Assembly: GCA_964017045.1 (NCBI GenBank)
Contig: OZ024802.1
Location: 9,250,435 to 9,314,434, forward strand
Direction of reading: 5' to 3'
DNA length: 64,000 bases
Source of the DNA: Omphiscola glabra
Taxonomy: Eukaryota; Mollusca; Gastropoda; Lymnaeidae
The notes beneath the pieces are model-generated. The model was not told where the DNA came from and did no database searches. It worked only from the letters and a program-made list of their open reading frames with translations. Numbering within the stretch: the stretch's first letter is position 1; every line of letters starts with the position of its first letter. The translations under genes were made by a program, and so were the position numbers. This document shows positions 1 through 14,200 of the stretch, piece by piece.

Positions 1-1444
1 TGTCTCATTCAAACCAACATGTCTCATTCAAACCAACATGTCTCATTCAAAACAACATGTCTCATTCAAACCAACATGTCTCATTCAAACCAACATGTCT
101 CATTCAAACCAACATGTCTCATTCAAACCAACATGTCTCATTCAAACCAACATGTCTCATTCAAACCAACATGTCTCATTCAAACCAACATGTCTCATTC
201 AAACCAACATGTCTCATTCAAACCAACATGTCTCATTCAAACCAACATGTCTCATTCAAAACAACATGTCTCATTCAAACCAACATGTCTCATTCAAACC
301 AACATGTCTCATTCAAACCAACATGTCTCATTCAAACCAACATGTCTCATTCAAACCAACATGTCTCATTCAAAACAACATGTCTCATTCAAACCAACAT
401 GTCTCATTCAAACCAACATGTCTCATTCAAACCAACATGTCTCATTCAAACCAACATGTCTCATTCAAACCAACATGTCTCATTCAAACCAACATGTCTC
501 ATTCAAACCAACATGTCTCATTCAAACCAACATGTCTCATTCAAACCAACATGTCTCATTCAAACCAACATGTCTCATTCAAACCAACATGTCTCATTCA
601 AACCAACATGTCTCATTCAAACCAACATGTCTCATTCAAACCAACATGTCTCATTCAAACCAACATGTCTCATTCAAAACAACATGTCTCATTCAAACCA
701 ACATGTCTCATTCAAACCAACATGTCTCATTCAAACCAACATGTCTCATTCAAACCAACATGTCTCATTCAAACCAACATGTCTCATTCAAACCAACATG
801 TCTCATTCAAACCAACATGTCTCATTCAAACCAACATGTCTCATTCAAACCAACATGTCTCATTCAAACCAACATGTCTCATTCAAACCAACATGTCTCA
901 TTCAAACCAACATGTCTCATTCAAACCAACATGTCTCATTCAAACCAACATGTCTCATTCAAACCAACATGTCTCATTCAAACCAACATGTCTCATTCAA
1001 ACCAACATGTCTCATTCAAACCAACATGTCTCATTCAAACCAACATGTCTCATTCAAACCAACATGTCTCATTCAAACCAACATGTCTCATTCAAACCAA
1101 CATGTCTCATTCAAACCAACATGTCTCATTCAAAACAACATGTCTCATTCAAACCAACATGTCTCATTCAAACCAACATGTCTCATTCAAAACAACATGT
1201 TTCATTCAAAACAACATGTCTCATTCAAAACAACATGTCTCATTCAAAACAACATGTCTCATTCAAACCAACATGTCTCATTCAAACCAACATGTCTCAT
1301 TCAAACCAACATGTCTCATTCAAAACAACATGTCTCATTCAAACCAACATGTCTCATTCAAAACAACATGTCTCATTCAAACCAACATGTCTCATTCAAA
1401 ACAACATGTCTCATTCAAAACAACATGTCTCATTCAAAACAACA
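1..1444. repeat. 19-bp minisatellite, about 76 copies, runs off the left edge
   Basis: Head-to-tail copies of tgtctcattcaaaccaaca, with a recurrent C-to-A variant (aaaacaaca). Because 19 is not a multiple of three and the unit lacks stops, all three plus frames stay open for about 470 codons and encode the same 19-residue cycle (MSHSNQHVSFKPTCLIQTN). The array probably lies in a gene B intron or downstream of gene B. I see no sign that it is translated. Confidence 0.97.
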
Positions 1445-1466
1445 AAGATTAACAGTTTTATAGGAC

Positions 1467-1712
1467 GCTGAACAAGCATGATGTCTCAGACACAAGCATG
1501 ATGTCTCAGACACAAGCATGATGTCTCAGACACAAGCATGGTGCCGCAGACACAAGCATGATGTCTTAAACACAAGCATGATGTCTCAGACACAAGCATG
1601 ATGTCTTAAACACAAGCATGATGTCTCAGACACAAGCATGATGCCTCAAACACAAGCATGATGTCTCAGATACAAGCATGATGTCTTAAACACAAGCGTG
1701 ATGCCCCAGGCA
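1467..1712. repeat. 20-bp minisatellite, about 12 copies
   Basis: Imperfect copies of acaagcatgatgtctcagac, with variants (cttaaa, ccgcag), directly adjacent to the 19-bp array but with a different unit. The two units share the word atgtctca. Confidence 0.93.
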
Positions 1713-2147
1713 CAACAACAATTTAAACATAAGAACAGAGATACCACCGGTCACAAGAACTACAATTATGACTCCTTACTTTTGTATACAACGAGCAACT
1801 CTTGTCAACATTAGCTGTGCTTAGATTAAGTTAAAATAAACCAGTTCGTCCTTGTAATACCTTTCTTTTTCTAACGCTGTTCCCCGTTGAAAGATCGATA
1901 CTTTCTCTAATATGTGTTCGATCCCAATTCTGAGACCTTCTTTTTTTTAAGTTCTATCAGCTAGTGGTTTTAGTCAATATTTACCTATGCTCGGAAACAC
2001 TCCATATAGAATAGAGAGATTTCAAATTTAAAAAAATAATATTAAATAAAGAGAAGGCGTTTTCGAAGGGCAGGCTACTATGTTATGCCAAACATCAAAA
2101 TTCGATCGTACCCCCCGATGCATACAGGTTCATCTTGAGTTACTTAC
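1713..2147. other. Stretch without recognisable feature, probable gene B intron
   Basis: AT-rich DNA between the 20-bp array and the lowest gene B exon. The last recognised exon ends in phase 0 at a strong donor, so gene B needs a further exon to the left. None could be picked out here. Confidence 0.5.
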
Positions 2148-2277
2148 TTTGAAATCTTTGAGTTGCTCGTCCCTGTCGTAAGCTGACTTCTTGAATCTCA
2201 ACATCTCCAAAAACTTGACATTCTCCAAGGCTATCAGTGAGTCGTAGTTGACTCTCTCCCGTCGTCTTTTTGTTGAC
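2148..2277 (-). CDS. Gene B exon 5, second half of CFAP97-like domain
   Basis: 130 nt. The acceptor follows a strong pyrimidine tract (ccaaccag|GTCAAC) and the donor is TTCAAA|GTAAGT. Encodes STKRRRERVNYDSL, IALENVKFLEMLRFKK and SAYDRDEQLKDFK. This matches the family pattern of an 'EN..(I/L)L(K/E)RL' helix followed by 'YxR', as in CFAP97D1, and aligns with gene A exon 10. The frame stays open upstream to 2370, so a longer exon using an acceptor there is a less likely alternative. Confidence 0.75.
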
Positions 2278-5200
2278 CTGGTTGGGGTAGGAGGAAAAGG
2301 GTGGGGGGGAATAAATACGGGTTGATGGCTGATCAATTTTACACTTGGATTGACAAGGTAGTCAGGTGCTGAAAATTGTTCATGTTTTTCTTTTAGCTAC
2401 AATATAAAAATTAAAATATTCTCAAATATAATTAAATCACCTTAGAATACCCCAAACGGAATTAAGGAACATCGTCAGCAGAACTATCGTTAAAAAAATG
2501 CGCTTTTGTTAGTTTGACTAAGCCTCAATAGTTTTGTCCGTGACCCACCTCATTCTGGCAAGTAGCCGCCCATACAATCACTTCCACCAGGTCACTTCGA
2601 GGGGTGCCCAGGGGCGGGGTGGAGGGGCTATATTATAAAGACGTTTTTTGGATGGCCGCAGTTTTATTTCAAATTGTTGAATGCCGTATTATCTTCATCA
2701 AACACATTTTCTACTTACCAAAACATTTTCCAGCTTTAACTTTAATAACGTTTCAAAGTTATATTCTATTAACTCACCGATAACCCGGATGTTACTAATA
2801 ATAAATTAGTTTCGTTATTATGTAGCTATCAGCAGGTCAAGGCTAGTTGAAGCTAAACTGAGCTCCTCAAAGTGGCAATATATTAATAGATAAGATACAA
2901 TTATTTCATTTATCCAAATAAATGAAGAAAAGAAAAATATTACAAAAGTGCATATTCATTATCTGCACATCCATAAATACTCTCACAAAGACAAACATGT
3001 TTTAACTAGAACAGTATAAAACAATACATCAAGTACAAAAATAAGTCGTCAAATGCCAAAGAACTGTACACAAGTAGTGATCATGTTAACTTTAAGAGTC
3101 ATGATTTAGATTTTGTACCACACAGTGGAGCATGCTGGTACAGTCTGATAGATTTGGGGAACCAATTATTTCTTTTATTTCTTTCAGTCTACCTTTAAGG
3201 AAAAGAGTTCGTCCTCTCTCGAGCTAATCTAAAGTATTTGTGATGAAGAAGGTGGAATATGGCCACCAAACTAGGATTTCTTTAACGCATTCTTACAGTT
3301 GCTAGTCAGCTCTTACATTCCTGTTTTGTCCATGACCTTCGCATCCATATGGCAATCCACGCAAGGTTTGCTGCTTTGGATACGGGCAAAGGCTTGCGTC
3401 AGGTGACGTTCAGCTTGAATCTTTTCAAATTCTTGCATCGTCATCATCTGGCCGAGAAAAATGAGTGATCACGTGATGTGAGGTATAAAAAAAAACGTAG
3501 AATGTGTATTAAAGATTAGTCGTTATACAGACCACAGATGAGTTGGGATCACATTTTACTATTACAGTGTAATGATATTAACGCTCAATACTTTTATGTG
3601 AAATAGGCCTACATCAAACAACGTTTAATGCTCTTCACGTGACCTCATAAGGTCATGCAGATGCGATTGTTTGCGGACAGTAAGACAAAAACAGTATGCT
3701 TTATTCATCATCATCATCATCATCAGGTCCCGTAGTCCTTCGACCGTTGGGGCGCCACAGATGACATGTACACTATTCTTCTCCATTCCTCTCGGTCTTC
3801 TGCCCTACGCATAGCATCGCCTAGTTTTAATCCCGTCCATTCTTCAATAGATACACAATGAATTGAAATGGAGTACAAAAAAGGCCAGGTTAGATGAAAT
3901 AAGTCAATAAATGCCGTTCACTGAATGTGGTAACTGTCGTCAGAATTTACCTTAACGGCCTTGGGTCTTTTCTTGGCGTGCTCACGCAATGTCAGAGCTG
4001 AAGATAGAAACAACAAAGACTTGTGTAAATCTTATAATGGTAATAAGGACAGGATAAATGAAGGTCTTCAGTTTAATGGATATAAACACACACAAAATCA
4101 TTTACTAAATAGCGTTTTAAATTATTTTTCATTTTATTTTAAGTCATTGATTGAGGAAATAGTAGAATGATTTTTATCGATGACTTATTCCTAAAACATA
4201 TTTTCAAACGAAAAGAAATAGACCTTTACTTAAATTAAGAAATCGAACATGACCCTAAGAGTTGTTGGCGAGCATGCTTACAAATATCCCGTGTTCTTAG
4301 TAAACTTATAGTTGTAGAAATCAAAAAAGGTCATGATTCGGTTAAGGTTACAAATTAGACAATGTGCAAGCAGAAATCCCTATTACATGTATTATTAATA
4401 CGATCATCTACTACTATGTGCATAACTTTGTCATGCTTTGGTTAGATTTGAAACAAATAAACAAATATTGTAACTCAACCAATGTCAAATATTTTAACTA
4501 CCGTTTCGAAATGTCTACTTCTGTTATCTTCTCTAAAGCGAAACAATTTTTAGTCTCTAATGCTCCATTGAAATAAAATGTGTTTGCGAATTTGAATTTC
4601 AATATCTACGTTTAGCTCATTTAACTTTCAGTATCTGGCACAAGACTTTCCAGAAATTTAAGAAAACTTTTATAAATCTTACGTTCCATGCGCTGCCTGT
4701 TCAACTGTGTGATAGCCTCGATCTCGTTGGTGGCCTTCACCTCTCTGCGCGATTTCAGATGCGAGAGGCTTCCATCCGGTGACGTTTTCGTGCGCTCCTT
4801 CAAGGTATTCTCCATGCTCGTCCCATCTCCTATCCCCACGGACAAAACTCTGCCACGCCTCTCCTTCCCCTCCCCATCGCCCGTCCCTCTTGGTGAAGTG
4901 TTCTGCTTGTTTGTGGTGAAACCACTGGGCTGACCTGATTGGCGTCCGAATCGATCTGTCTGAGTGAACGACGATGTGCGTGGGCTCGGCGGTAAATGTG
5001 TAAATAGCTGGCGACCACCCCTCACCTTTTCGTTAAAGTCATTGTCGCAAATCGTTCCCTGTGACTTTAACATCCTCCTTGGGGTCAAACTCCCTGCCCC
5101 CCTGGGGCCGGATCCGTCCTGAACAACTTGTGATTTGGTTACTTGTTCTTCCACATTCGGATTGCTTAGCATGCGTGTACCAGAGTTGGCACGAAGTGCT

Positions 5201-8200
5201 ATTCGTTTGAAACCATTCTCTGTCTTTAGTTCCCGTTTAAATTTGGATCCAAAGTTTTCTGCTTTACTAACAGGTGGAGGGTGGGGCTCGTGGCACTGGT
5301 CAATTATGGGCTTTTTTGATGGGAGGACAACTGTTTTACTTCTACTTGGTGATTTCGTCGTAAAGTCAGCTTGCTGGAGAGTTTTATCGGTTAAGTCTAA
5401 AACCGCGGCAACTTTTTGGGGAGCTTTGATGGCCCCCCGTTCTTCGTGAGCAGGGTCAAAGCCTCGTGTCCTGTCATCACTGGATCTTGAACTGAGTGGC
5501 CGGGATACCAACGGTCTGTTTGCTTGAATGTCATACACGGTACCTGAACTGCGCGGCCTCAGACCAGTCAGAATAGAGTCTTTCACATTCTGAACGCTCT
5601 CGGGTAGACAAAGTCTAGGAATTAAATCACCCAAAGATCCGATGGCGTTCTCTTTGTGTTTGTTTGTCGTAACGATGGGACGGTCTCCGTTTATCAAAGA
5701 GGCATCACTCCCGTTTCTTCTATTTTTGTCTGCTGATGAAATCTCGCTTTCGGAAATGCCGCCACTGTTACCGCCGCCACCGCTTGCTGAACCAGAGCTT
5801 GTAATGCTGGGCTGACCATCTTTTGTGAACATAACATCGGCGCGAGAATTCGGCCTTGTGCCTGATCGAGACATAGTGATGTCTATGTCAGTAGAGGAAG
5901 TGGTACTCGCTGACCGGTGTCCGCCCATCGAGATCCCTTGCTTAGAGCTAACTAAACCCGGAGAGCATGTACCACTACTGGACTTGGGAACACCTTCAGT
6001 CGACCTCGACACGCTTCCGGATCGTCTAGAAATATTGACCGATGGCGGTTTCGACAAGCTCTTCATGTTAAGTCCATTCGATTGCGTGACACTCTTCCCT
6101 GAAGATGACAAGTCACTGTTGATGGCATACCTGGAGCTCGACTTGCTGGAAGGGCTCTCTTCTTGGCCATTCTCTTCACTGGGGCTCTTCACCAAAGAAA
6201 GCAACTCGGATGTGCACTTGTCAGCAATCTCATGCAGCTTGCCTTCCTCCATCTCTAGCGTTGGCGTCTGACACATGTCCGAGATCTTGTTTAGCCAGAG
6301 GTCAGTCGCCTCTAAGATGACCTTTGCTGCAGGGTCCAACTCGTAGCGAGACTCCGCCAAGGTCATGTTGTCAGATGCGGTCATAGACCCGGTCTGTTCC
6401 CACTCACCTGTTGGTATGTGAGACAGTTTAGGGGAGGTCCGCGCAGACATCGGTGCCGGAGGGATGTTGTCATTCGTAATTGGTGTGCCAGCGACATGGA
6501 GAAGCTGATTTGCTTCCTTATCACATTTTTCTTCCTGAGATGCTTCCTTTAAATTGCGAAATTCCTCATCATTCCAGGAAGACATTCCACTTGTGTCTAA
6601 ATTTGAACCTATCCCTTCGGCCACTGTAAATAATTCCGGTACGATTACTTGTTTTGTACTAGCAAGGCTGAGTGGACGTTCTGAATGATGCAGAGCTGTC
6701 TCATGTAAGATTACGTGTGTTGTGCTAGCAAGGCTGAGTGGACGTTCTGAGTGATGCAGAGCTGCCTCATGCGTGTCTTCTAAAATATTTGTATCCTCTC
6801 CGGCATAAAAAGAAACTGCTGTTTCAATATCACTGTCAAGCTTGACTGCACGTGGTGTATCTGCGTCTATGTTGTCAAACCAATCTCCACAGGGGGTATC
6901 TGTGTCTATGGTGTCAAACCCATCTACACAAGGTTTATCCGTATCCATGTTCTTAAACTCATTTTCACGTGGTGTATTAGTGTCTATGTTGACACGTGGT
7001 GTTTCAGTGTCTATGTTATCTCCATCAGCTCCGCGAGCTATATTTGTTTCTATGCCGTCATTCTCAGTTATACGAGGTGTATTTGTGTCTATCTTGTAAC
7101 TCTCAGCTCCAAGATGTGAAATATTGTCTATGTTCTCAGACTCAGCTCCAGCGGGGCTGAAAGAATTGCCTGTATTTTGAAGAAACCCGCTTTGATCTCT
7201 TTCACCTGATATTGTTCGCGTTTCGTGAAGATCAATGTGTACATGAACTTTGACAGTACTCAACAGTAACTCAGCCTGCGATGGTTCATCTATGTTCTCA
7301 CTTTTAGACGGCATGCTTTCATCTCTGCCGCCCATTACCTTCAAGATGTCGTCATCATCATAGAAATGTTCCTCTGAATGCCATTGCTCCCTTTCCTGGT
7401 CTAGAACGTCAGCAGTACTGAATTGTTCTGGAGTAAAGCGATCAAAGGTCTCGGTGTTAGATGCGCACGGGTCTGTCGCCTCAACAACGGTAGTGTGAAC
7501 AGTCTTGCTAACTGATATATCTGCGCCACACGCGCAATTCAACCTCAATTCTTCATTTATGCCAGACACTTGGGCTCCAGGTTGGACTAAGGCTTCTACG
7601 GCCTCATTTGGGCATTCAATTTGCTTTTCTTTGCCTTGAATTTCCCCACATTCGTCTTGTATTCTTTCCTCGCATGACACACGTATATTTGCAAGCATGT
7701 CATCAAAATTCTCAAGCCCCTTATGTTTGTCAGGTGTTGTGGGCCTACATGGGGGCTCCAGTTCAAGGCTACTATTAGATAACCCTCGTGTTGGCCCCTC
7801 AAATCCTGTTGGAACTTTAGTGTCACTGTAAACAGCATTGTACTTGTCAGTAACATCGTCGTCAAAACGTATACTATCTCCAATAAAATCCCCAAAAGAA
7901 TATCCTGTCGGACATTGCTCCTCGTCTTTAGGCTCCACATCCCAAGGGTTACTATTTATTTCAGCAGCGTTATCCTCACAGTTATCGATAATGGTGTCAA
8001 CGTTATCCTCACAGTTATCGATAATGGTGTCAACGTTATCCTCACAGTTATCGATAATGGTGTCAACGTTATCCTCACAGTTATCGATAATGGTGTCAAC
8101 GTTATCCTCACAGTTATCGATAATGGTGTCAACGTTATCCTCACAGTTATCGATAATGGTGTCAACATTTTCTGGAGCTGATGTACCAAGCTCACCGGCA

Positions 8201-11200
8201 TCATTTTGCTTCTCGGAGTTTGTATATTTGTCTTTCCCGATCATGGCTCCATCTCCTTCTTCAAAATGTCCGAACCTAACTTTTTTATCTTTTACAACTA
8301 TTTCATTCTCACCAAAGTTCATCCCTTCACGTTCTCTGCTGGTTTTTTCTTGATGACTGGTGAAATGTTCACCCCCTTCCAAATCAAAATTTCTCTTTTC
8401 TTCCTCCTTTCGACCAGCTACAAGTTCTGATTCATAATCTTGCCTTAGAAACTTCTCTTCCCTGTCTATGCTCACGTTGTCGTCGCCTGCTCTATCACTA
8501 AAAGTCTCGGACTGAAACAACCCATCAGCCAGATCTGCGTCGCACTCGTCAGCTAGCTGATCCGATGCTAGTTTCGCGTCATCACTTCTAGCACATTCCC
8601 TGCAATCACCTTGACCTTCTAAACCTGTTCCATGGCGTTTTGTGACATCGTCTAGACCACGCCCATCTCTTGACAGCTCACACGCCGGATGCGATGCAAT
8701 GTATTCTCCCTCATCGCCACAGTTCACTTCCTCGCCAGGTCTACGTTTAAGACCGGATTCCTCGAACACGCCGACACGCCAATCTCTTGACAGCTCACAC
8801 GCCGGATGCGATGCAATGTATTCTCCCTCATCGCCACAGTTCACTTCCTCGCCAGGTCTACGTTTAAGACCGGGTTCCTGGAACACGCCGAGTGACGGTT
8901 TGTCTGTGAGCTTGGCAAGTTCTGTCATTGCCGGCTTAAATGTTTGCATAGTTGCTATGGTGACCGAAGCGCCAACTGGCACAGAATCGTTGTCCTCAGG
9001 CAAATCGTTTGATTCTTTTCGTGTTCTTTCCTCCTCAGTGGAACAGATTTCATCTTGTTCTTGGTCTTCAATAGTACACATTTCTAAACAGTCGGGGCCT
9101 TGCGCCTCGCTATCTCTTTTATAATAATTCTCTAAATTATATTCGATGTCATCGTGTTCTTGGCAAATATCCGAATGGTTGATATCATTATAAAGTTCTT
9201 GGACAATGTCCAATTCATTGCTTTGCTCAATATGTTCTTGGGCAGGCTTTACATAATTTACTTGGGCTGAATGTACGTGTGAAACCGTTACATCATTGAC
9301 AGGGTCTTCATGTCCTATGACAGTCTCTACATCATTGACAGGGTCTTCGGTCTCGAGGGCAGCCACCACATCATTGACATGGTCTTCGCGTCCTAGTGCG
9401 GTCTCTAAATGATTGAAATTGTCTTCTTGTTCTATGGCGGCCTCTACTTTATTGACAGTGTCTTCGTGTTCTACGTAGGTCTCCACATCATCGACAGGGT
9501 CTTCGGGTTCATTGTCACATCCAAAACTACTGACGGAATAATTGTGTTGTTGGGCAACCTCTAAATCTTTGACAATGTCGTAATGTTCGTGTTCTATCTC
9601 TGAATCATTGTAATGGTCACTCTGCTCTTTTGCTGACTCTAAACTCTTGTCTTTAACAATTTGAACATGAGAATCTTTGCACCCTAGAAATTCCCTATTC
9701 GCAGATGCACCATCAGTCGATCTCGTCATAATTTGTTCTTCTGTAAAATTATCTAGATCTTGTTGCGGTGCGCAATTCACACCTCCAATATCAACTATAT
9801 CGCTAACGTTGTCACCGTGTTCATTCTCTTTGCCAGAAATGATGAACTCTTCATTGAATTCTTTCTGATCCTCTTGGCAGTTGATAACACGTTTTGTGAG
9901 TTCATTGTATGCAGAGCTTTCACAAAATACTTGGAGATCAGCCTTTGATTTGTCATTATTTAATTCTTCATCATTACAGTCTAGGCTGTGAACATTGGTT
10001 TGATGTTTATCTTGGCATTGACTGTCTCCAGTAGCTTTATCGCGTAGCTTGTCATCGGTGAAGGTATCGTGCTGATCTGGAGTGTCTAAGACTACTCTAC
10101 CTGGAGGTGCTTCTCCGTTTTCAGTTATACCAAAGTTTTCATGGTCGTTTTTTCGTCTTATTGTATCCATCATCTCGGTCTGGTCTTGGACATTTTGGGG
10201 ACTAAAAGCACACTCATAGAGATTTTCCCTGAAACATGTTTCTGATGGGTGTACATCATCACGATGTGTGGATGTATTAGAACACGATTGATTGCGTGCT
10301 TTGGTGTCCATTGATTTCAACTCGGAAAGATTCAAGTCTTCTTTTTGAGTGGACACTTCTATCAAATCTTCAACACCAGTAGACCTGTCCGTAATGAACA
10401 CGCCGTCTGAAGCCACGCCACTTACAACACTGTCGGCCTTGACACATGCTTCTAAGTTATCATAATCCTGTAGACAGTTGTCTCTATTTTTAGACGCCAC
10501 GTCTGTTACCAGTGAAAAATCTTCAACACTTTCGTGATCTTCAGCAAACCTGTCCCCGATAAACTCGCTCTCTGAGGCCGCGTCACTTACAAGATTGTTT
10601 GCCTCAACACATGCTTCTAAGGCGTCATAACCTAGAAAACGGCTCTCACTAACTTTAGGCCCCACGTCTACTAACGGTGTCGAATCTTCAACACCAACAA
10701 CGCTGTGGTGGCTCGGTGAAACGCCAAATTCATATATGTCTGCGGTAGCTGAGGTGTTGTCTGGTAAATCCTCTGGACAAGAGTCTACCTTACGATCAGT
10801 CAAAATAAAGCATTGTTCAAGAGATAGAGTTGTAGTATGTTCTGGTGGATTGATATAAACATCATTACATTCTTCTTCTCCCGAGTCATCAGCAAGACTT
10901 AATGCAAATGTTTGTGAATTATTTTCATAAGGGCGCGGCTCGACGAATCCATGCGAATTTCTCTTGTTGGTTTCCGTGTGCACCGACCAAAACATTCTTG
11001 ATTTTTCTTCCAGATCTTTTTGGCAGTTGTCGTTGCAACTTTCTACGCCAGAGATTTGATCTTGATTGTATTCGTTCTGGAAATTTATTTCTAGTTCAAA
11101 TTTTTCCGTGATTCCATTCCTTCCAAAGACAAATTTATTTTCATCGTCGTTTCCAATTCCACATTCGTCTGATTCATCAACTGGGAATGTCTCCGCTTGC

Positions 11201-14200
11201 AACTGTCCGTCATGATGATGATCTCTTTCTCTCGGCGTCGTGCTACTTTTGGTACCATTGTATGTCATATTTACCATTGGCATCGACCAATCGTATTCAA
11301 TATCACACATTGGTTTCCCAGACAATTCTTCTAAGCCAGAGCGCATCATCCTGGAAGAATCGACCAAAACGTCATCAACATTGGAAGCATGGTGGACGAA
11401 TGGTTCACCAACATCGTCGTGGAAGCTGCTGGTCGTGTTGTAAACACCCGTCACTGACTCCAACGGACACAGCAGCTCATCATCCTTGGCCTGAACGCTG
11501 GCATTGGCCTGGGTGTCGCATTCCATGAGATGGTCGTCCGACTGAATGGAGCTGGATTGGGGCGAGGACAGGCATGCCTCGCCGTCAGTTTTATCGGGCA
11601 TATCGTCGCTAAGCGATGCGTTGTTACAGCTCACCGAGTTTGTATCATTGCTCGACTTCTCCGTTGATCTGGGTATTTCTCGGTCGTAGTACACATGTTC
11701 CGGGGATGCAATTTCCAAATCATCAAAACTATTTGGACCCATGCCCCTGTCTCTAACGCCATTGATAACTTGCTCTAAGAGCGCGTCAGCATCCTGCTCT
11801 GTTCTCTCGCCGAGAACATTTAAAGGCTCCCTGACCAGAACATAGTCTAAACTCCTAAAGTCGTGTTCAGCCGATGCCATATCTTGACCGTCTGGGTTGG
11901 CGTCGTCGCTGACAAACGGGCTGTCGGATGGGCTGTTGTTGTCGTCGTTTCTGTTCATCAAATCGTCTTGAGAATCCGTGCGATTCTTGTCAGCGGAAAC
12001 ATCGTGGCTCGGTAGGGCAACATTGATACCATCACCCACCAGGCCTATGGGCGTGACGTCAATATTTTTCAAATTTAAAGACATTTTCACGTCCTGCCTC
12101 AGAGAAGATGAGGCAGTCGCCATACTCTCAGCTGTCGTGTCGTCATCTTGACTGTTGGGAATCACAGCCTCGTCACTGCTACCGGCAGAGCAAACGTAGT
12201 CGCTGTAAATGATGTCGGAGATCTTCAAGCATGGCTGTTGTTGGGGTATCTCGTGAACGCTTTCTCCAGAATCCGTGAGAAGATCCGCCAAGAGCTCAGG
12301 CCTGGCCGCTGTCATCAATGTTTGCCGCGCTGGATTCACGGGATTCCTTACCGCATTTGTTGCGGGCGCCAATGGTGCGTCGAGCGGAATATCGAAAGTC
12401 GGTATTGGTGGGACTACCAGCGGCTGGACCTCTGGAGCGACCGACAAAACTGAGCCACCGGCAACAGGTGATTCTCTTGTCTGTAGCATTGTAGGAACAG
12501 GCCCGGCGAGTGTATCGGGCAGCACTGCAGGGTCGACATCTGAACTGGGCTCCAGGTCAAAGACAAATTCAAATTCGTCCTCGTCGACCAAACCCCCTAT
12601 ATCATCAGGCAGGCCGTAGTCGACAACAGCTGGACGATTGGGTTGCCCTGTCCGACCAGAAGCTCTCCCTCGACCGTGTCCATTGTATTGCCTATCAGTG
12701 TGGTCATTTTCACGATTGACGTTTATGTCATGTGGTCCGGCTGCAGGAGAGGTCTGAGTGGTGGGTTCTAACGATTCCCCATTTTGATCACTCCCAGCAG
12801 ACCCAGCTGCGGTCTCCTCTCTGTTGTCTGCGTTTTCTTCCTCAGTGCCAGACTGCCCAACCTCATCGTCCTCGCCGTCCTCGCTTTGCTCTAAATCCAC
12901 ACTTTTCTCGTTGTCAGAATCGTTATTGAAAGCGTTATTTGAATTGGAGTTGCCTCGGATTGAACTACGTGCTGTAAAAACATCAAGAAATTAAATTTGC
13001 AAAAAAAAAAATAATAATCCGATTTTGAATTAATATTGTACGCTTTTAATTTCCTCTGATTTCAAACTGCTTTTGAGATATTAAGGAAATATTATTTACC
13101 TGTGTTTTTTTTTTTTTTTTGAGGATCAGTACAGTAATAACAGACTTAGCAAGCCGACCAAGTTTTGGTAATGCCCCACACACCCACTCCCCCTTTTTGA
13201 ACCCGTTAACCTTGGATTGCAACTCATCTAAGAAATGGAAACTCTAAGTCAAAACCCGGAGAAGGAGTTCCTTAGGCGGATACATTAACACAATGAAAAT
13301 TTCCGACAACTCCTGTCCTGCGTCGCTACTGGTGTCAAGCTGTATCATCCACATAAGATGTTCCCGTGGGCTATTTAGGTTCGTGGAGATCTGTGATTTC
13401 GTCCTGGGAAGTCTACACCATCGTCACATTGTGACGTCCTGTCAAGTCTACACCATCGTCACATTGTGACGTCCTGACAAGTCTACACAATCGTCACATT
13501 GTGACGTCCTGTCAAGTCTACACCATCGTCACATTGTGACGTCCTGTCAAGTCTACACCATCGTCACATTGTGACGTCCTGTCAATTCTACACCATCGTC
13601 ACATTGTGAAGGACGAATGCCACATACAATGCTTGATCATAGTTAAGTATTGGGATCTTTCTACTTCCCTAGTACAGTCAAAAGGGAGACTATTTACTCA
13701 TTTCTGAGTTGACTACCGACGAATCGCATCCCATTTGTTGTTTTACAAATATAAATATTGAAATAATTGAACATCTGTACGTTTCTTAGAATACCTGCAG
13801 GCGTTAAAAGAGCTGGTGTTCATTCCAGGAAGGATATTGATAGCAAACTCTCACATTTAAATATAACCCCGGTAAAAAAAATAGATCTACAGTCTCATGT
13901 CGTCGTAAGTGTCTAATACTAATGAAACAGATTAATCTTCTTTTGTTATCTACCATTCACCTTCCCTTTTTCCAGAGTCTTCGGTTTGTTTAACTTCACA
14001 TTAAATAGTCTTTAATTAAAGGGTGTATTGTAAAGTAAGAAATGTTAGGGATTCCCAGGCCTAAATATAGATTTCTTTCGGTCAAATAGGACAACAAAGT
14101 GGGCAAAAATTATTTTTATAATAACAAATCAAATATTATAATTTATAATTAAGCATTTTTTAAAACACTTCTTCTGTTTGACAGTGTGTATTATTTGTAA

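Noticed and set aside
19..1471. Three overlapping plus-strand open frames of about 470 codons
   Set aside because: They are the same 19-bp tandem unit read in each frame. No start context, no unique sequence, and no domain.
7838..8353. Plus-strand open frame with SQLSIMVSTLS repeats
   Set aside because: Antisense shadow of the NVDTIIDNCED coding repeat in gene B. The minus frame is the one that continues for 2,700 codons.
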